Source: Sphingobacterium paludis | Lineage (GTDB): Bacteria; Bacteroidota; Bacteroidia; Sphingobacteriales; Sphingobacteriaceae | Length of the DNA: 64,000 bases | Assembly (NCBI RefSeq): GCF_004364125.1 | Contig: NZ_SNZV01000001.1 | Span: forward strand, 620,001-684,000 | Reading direction: 5' to 3' | Part shown: positions 61,749 to 64,000 of the stretch, in pieces | Layout: each line of letters opens with the position of its first letter | Numbering within the stretch: position 1 is the first letter of the stretch | Notes under the pieces: model-generated | Told to the model about the DNA's origin: nothing | What the model saw: only the letters and a program-made list of their open reading frames with translations | The model's database searches: none | Translations under genes and position numbers: made by a program

Positions 61749-63533
61749 ATGGCTTATTCTATTCAAAACGAGTTAATAAAGGATACCCTTCAAGCCGTTG
61801 AGGCGCTTTACGGAGTTGATGTTCCTGAAACACAGATCACGCTACAAGAGACCAGAAAGGAATTCGACGGGCACATCACTGTTGTTGTTTTTCCCATTAC
61901 GCGCTTTTCGAAACAGTCGCCCGAGCAAACAGGCGCCGCCATAGGCGAATGGCTTCGGGACAACGTGCAGGAGATTGCGGACTTCAATGTAATAAAAGGC
62001 TTTTTGAATATCAGCTTGTCCGATGAGTATTGGATAGATGTCGTGAACACGGCCCTGTCGAAACCAGATTTTGGCAGGTTCCCGTCTAATGGCAAACGCC
62101 TAATGGTCGAGTATAGCTCGCCTAATACCAACAAGCCGCTACACCTTGGCCATATCCGTAACAATCTATTAGGCTTTTCCGTGGCGGAGATCTTAAAAGC
62201 CTACGGCTACGATGTCGTTAAAGCAAATCTTGTGAACGATCGCGGTATTCACATCTGCAAGTCTATGTTGGCTTGGCAGAAGTTTGGCGAAGGGGAAACA
62301 CCCACTTCATCTGGTTTGAAGGGCGACCATCTGGTAGGTAAATACTACGTTATATTTGATAAGGAATATAAGAAGGAAATCGAAGCCTTAATGCAGCAAG
62401 GTGCCACAGAAGAAGAGGCGAAGAAGCGTGCGCCACTAATCAAGGAGGCGCAGCTGATGTTGCAGAAATGGGAAGCCGCTGATACCGAAGTGATCAACCT
62501 TTGGAAAACAATGAATGGCTGGGTATATGATGGTTTTGAAAAAACATACAAGCAGCTTGGTGTCGACTTTGATAAGTTTTATTACGAGTCAAATACCTAT
62601 CTATTAGGCAAAGATATTATACAAGATGGTTTGGATCGGGGCGTATTCTTTCGCAAAGAGGACAACTCGGTATGGATCGACCTGACCGACGAGGGCCTGG
62701 ATCAAAAGCTTGTTTTGCGTGGCGATGGCACATCGGTATACATTACGCAAGACTTGGGCACTGCTCAGCTAAAATATGACGATTTCGGTATGGAAGAGTC
62801 TATTTATGTGGTGGGCAACGAGCAAGACTATCATTTTAAGGTTCTTTTCCTGATCTTGAAGAAGCTTGGGAAAGCTTGGGCGGATGGTCTTTTCCATCTT
62901 TCTTATGGCATGGTCGACTTGCCATCCGGTAAGATGAAATCCCGTGAAGGTACGGTGGTTGATGCTGACGATTTGATGGAAGAGATGCTGGCTACGGCCA
63001 AGACCCGTACGGAAGAGCTAGGCAAAACGGAAGGTTTTTTTGAGGATGAAAAGGCTGACTTGTATAACACCATTGGTATGGGGGCGCTGAAGTACTTCCT
63101 TTTGAAAGTAGATCCGAAGAAACGCTTGTTGTTTGACCCTTCGGAATCGGTCGATTTTCAAGGTCATACCGGACCGTTTATACAGTATACGCATGCGCGG
63201 ATAAAATCGGTGTTAAAGAAAGCTGGTTTTGATACGGCGACTGCGCTGGGAAAGCCCACCATACTATCATCGTTTGAGCAGGAGCTGGTGCAGGCTTTAA
63301 GCAACTATCCGGCTGTGATCGAAGCCTCGGCAAAAGAATTTTCACCCGCCCAACTGGCGAACTACGCGTACGATATTGCAAAACTCTATAACAAGTTTTA
63401 CCACGAGGAAACCATTTTAAAAGCCGAAAATGCAGACATTAAAAATTTCCGTTTGCATCTCTCCGCGGTAGCTGCGCGCGTGATAGCGGAGAGTATGCGC
63501 ATGCTCGGCATTGCTGTTCCAGAACGAATGTAA
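61749..63533 (+). CDS. argS: Arginyl-tRNA synthetase
   Basis: The 594-residue class I synthetase has an N-terminal additional domain, the HIGH-type motif as HLGH in SSPNTNKPLHLGHIRNN (near residues 132-135), ArgRS blocks such as KANLVNDRGIHICKSML and VGNEQDYHFKVLF, a KMSKS-like loop as GKMKSREG, and the C-terminal anticodon-binding helical domain ending IAVPERM, where ArgRS proteins typically end in Met. It charges tRNA-Arg. It starts 110 bp from the divergent arginine decarboxylase gene. Length and motifs are normal. Confidence 0.97.
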   Translation: MAYSIQNELIKDTLQAVEALYGVDVPETQITLQETRKEFDGHITVVVFPITRFSKQSPEQTGAAIGEWLRDNVQEIADFNVIKGFLNISLSDEYWIDVVNTALSKPDFGRFPSNGKRLMVEYSSPNTNKPLHLGHIRNNLLGFSVAEILKAYGYDVVKANLVNDRGIHICKSMLAWQKFGEGETPTSSGLKGDHLVGKYYVIFDKEYKKEIEALMQQGATEEEAKKRAPLIKEAQLMLQKWEAADTEVINLWKTMNGWVYDGFEKTYKQLGVDFDKFYYESNTYLLGKDIIQDGLDRGVFFRKEDNSVWIDLTDEGLDQKLVLRGDGTSVYITQDLGTAQLKYDDFGMEESIYVVGNEQDYHFKVLFLILKKLGKAWADGLFHLSYGMVDLPSGKMKSREGTVVDADDLMEEMLATAKTRTEELGKTEGFFEDEKADLYNTIGMGALKYFLLKVDPKKRLLFDPSESVDFQGHTGPFIQYTHARIKSVLKKAGFDTATALGKPTILSSFEQELVQALSNYPAVIEASAKEFSPAQLANYAYDIAKLYNKFYHEETILKAENADIKNFRLHLSAVAARVIAESMRMLGIAVPERM

Positions 63534-63534
63534 C

Positions 63535-64000
63535 ATGAAAAAAATAAAGATTGGACTGATCGGTTTTTCTATTGGGGGGCAAGTGTTTCATGCGCCCTTT
63601 ATCGTAGGAAATCCGCAGCTGGAGCTGTATAAGGTGACGGCAAGAAAAGATGAACAAAAGAAGCTTTTGGCCACGCGGTATCCGCAAGCTATTGCGGTCG
63701 AAAGCGCGGATGATATTATAAACGATAGCGCCGTTGATTTGGTGGTGGTTGCCACGTCCAACGATGTTCACTACGCGTTGGCTAAGCGGGCCCTAGAAGC
63801 CGGAAAACATGTCGTCGTGGAGAAGCCGTTTACCAACACCAGTGCAGAAGCCGATGAACTCATCGACCTGGCCAAGGAAAAAGGCTTGTTACTCACGGTG
63901 CACCATAATGCGCGTTTTCATTCGGATTACAAAACCGTTTCAAAAGTTATTCAATCTGGCGTGCTCGGCCATTTAGTCAATTATGAAGGGCGCTACGACC
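63535..64000 (+). CDS. Gfo/Idh/MocA-family oxidoreductase, 3' end outside window
   Basis: The gene starts with ATG at 63535, one nucleotide after the argS stop codon (TAA-C-ATG), so it is probably co-transcribed with argS. The 155 residues seen contain the N-terminal Rossmann motif GLIGFSIGGQVFHAP, DLVVVATSNDVHYALAKRALEAGKHVVVEKPF with the EKP signature, and the start of the C-terminal domain (HHNARFHSDY). The family uses NAD(P) to oxidise or reduce sugars and polyols. It resembles the YdgJ/YhhX-type group. The C-terminal substrate domain lies beyond the window. Confidence 0.93.
   Translation, partial: MKKIKIGLIGFSIGGQVFHAPFIVGNPQLELYKVTARKDEQKKLLATRYPQAIAVESADDIINDSAVDLVVVATSNDVHYALAKRALEAGKHVVVEKPFTNTSAEADELIDLAKEKGLLLTVHHNARFHSDYKTVSKVIQSGVLGHLVNYEGRYD

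Overview
The window is a stretch of ordinary chromosome from a Bacteroidota bacterium, most likely family Sphingobacteriaceae (Sphingobacterium/Pedobacter relatives). The evidence is two SusC/SusD pairs, the DUF3822-rsmD-coaD cluster, the Bacteroidota form of arginine decarboxylase, an acyl-CoA reductase beside a dicluster ferredoxin, Bacteroidota-type promoters (TTG-N19-20-TAnnTTTG) and weak Shine-Dalgarno signals. Genes are dense and on both strands. I see no rRNA, tRNA, CRISPR array, transposase or prophage gene.

Region 1-7 kb: a membrane metallophosphatase cut by the window edge, a zinc-peptidase-like protein, two small or secreted unknown proteins, a TauE/SafE exporter followed by a persulfide dioxygenase-rhodanese protein (a likely sulfide/persulfide detoxification pair), a class-A-beta-lactamase-like serine hydrolase and an NAD(P)-binding protein. 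Region 7-12.6 kb: a three-gene export operon (TolC, HlyD, and an ABC membrane domain lacking any ATPase domain) preceded by a small membrane-anchored protein. Region 12.6-21 kb: an ABC-F ATPase, a four-PAS histidine kinase, a single-domain response regulator, a tandem universal stress protein, and an ECF sigma factor with a membrane partner that ends in a beta-barrel-like domain.

Region 21-36 kb: a HAD phosphatase, proline dehydrogenase, an S4-aroB-thuA operon, then two tandem susC-susD pairs. The two pairs are one old 5.46-kb duplication: the SusC proteins are about 90% identical and equal in length, yet about half the codons differ silently in the plug region. A short conserved leader precedes each susC and a matching terminator hairpin lies at the same distance upstream. 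Region 36-46 kb: a PBP4-type peptidase, then an apparent operon (UMF1-type MFS transporter, LutA-like CCG protein, exported TIM-barrel epimerase), then three consecutive POT-family peptide transporters, two of which are followed by their own terminators.

Region 45-64 kb is mainly housekeeping: polyprenol-phosphate mannosyltransferase, ruvB, a RecD-like helicase, DUF3822-rsmD-coaD, a DbpA-like DEAD-box helicase, an outer-membrane barrel protein, dnaJ and grpE, ftsE, acyl-CoA reductase with divergent ferredoxin, a dicarboxylate/cation symporter, arginine decarboxylase with divergent argS, and the start of a Gfo/Idh/MocA oxidoreductase.

No wholly new defence or mobile system is evident. The strongest leads are the ATPase-less export operon with its small upstream protein, the duplicated susCD units with conserved leader blocks, the sigma factor paired with an anchor-plus-barrel protein, a pair of identical palindromes spaced 22 bp apart near 2.04 kb, and a cluster of TGTCAG-type half-sites upstream of grpE.
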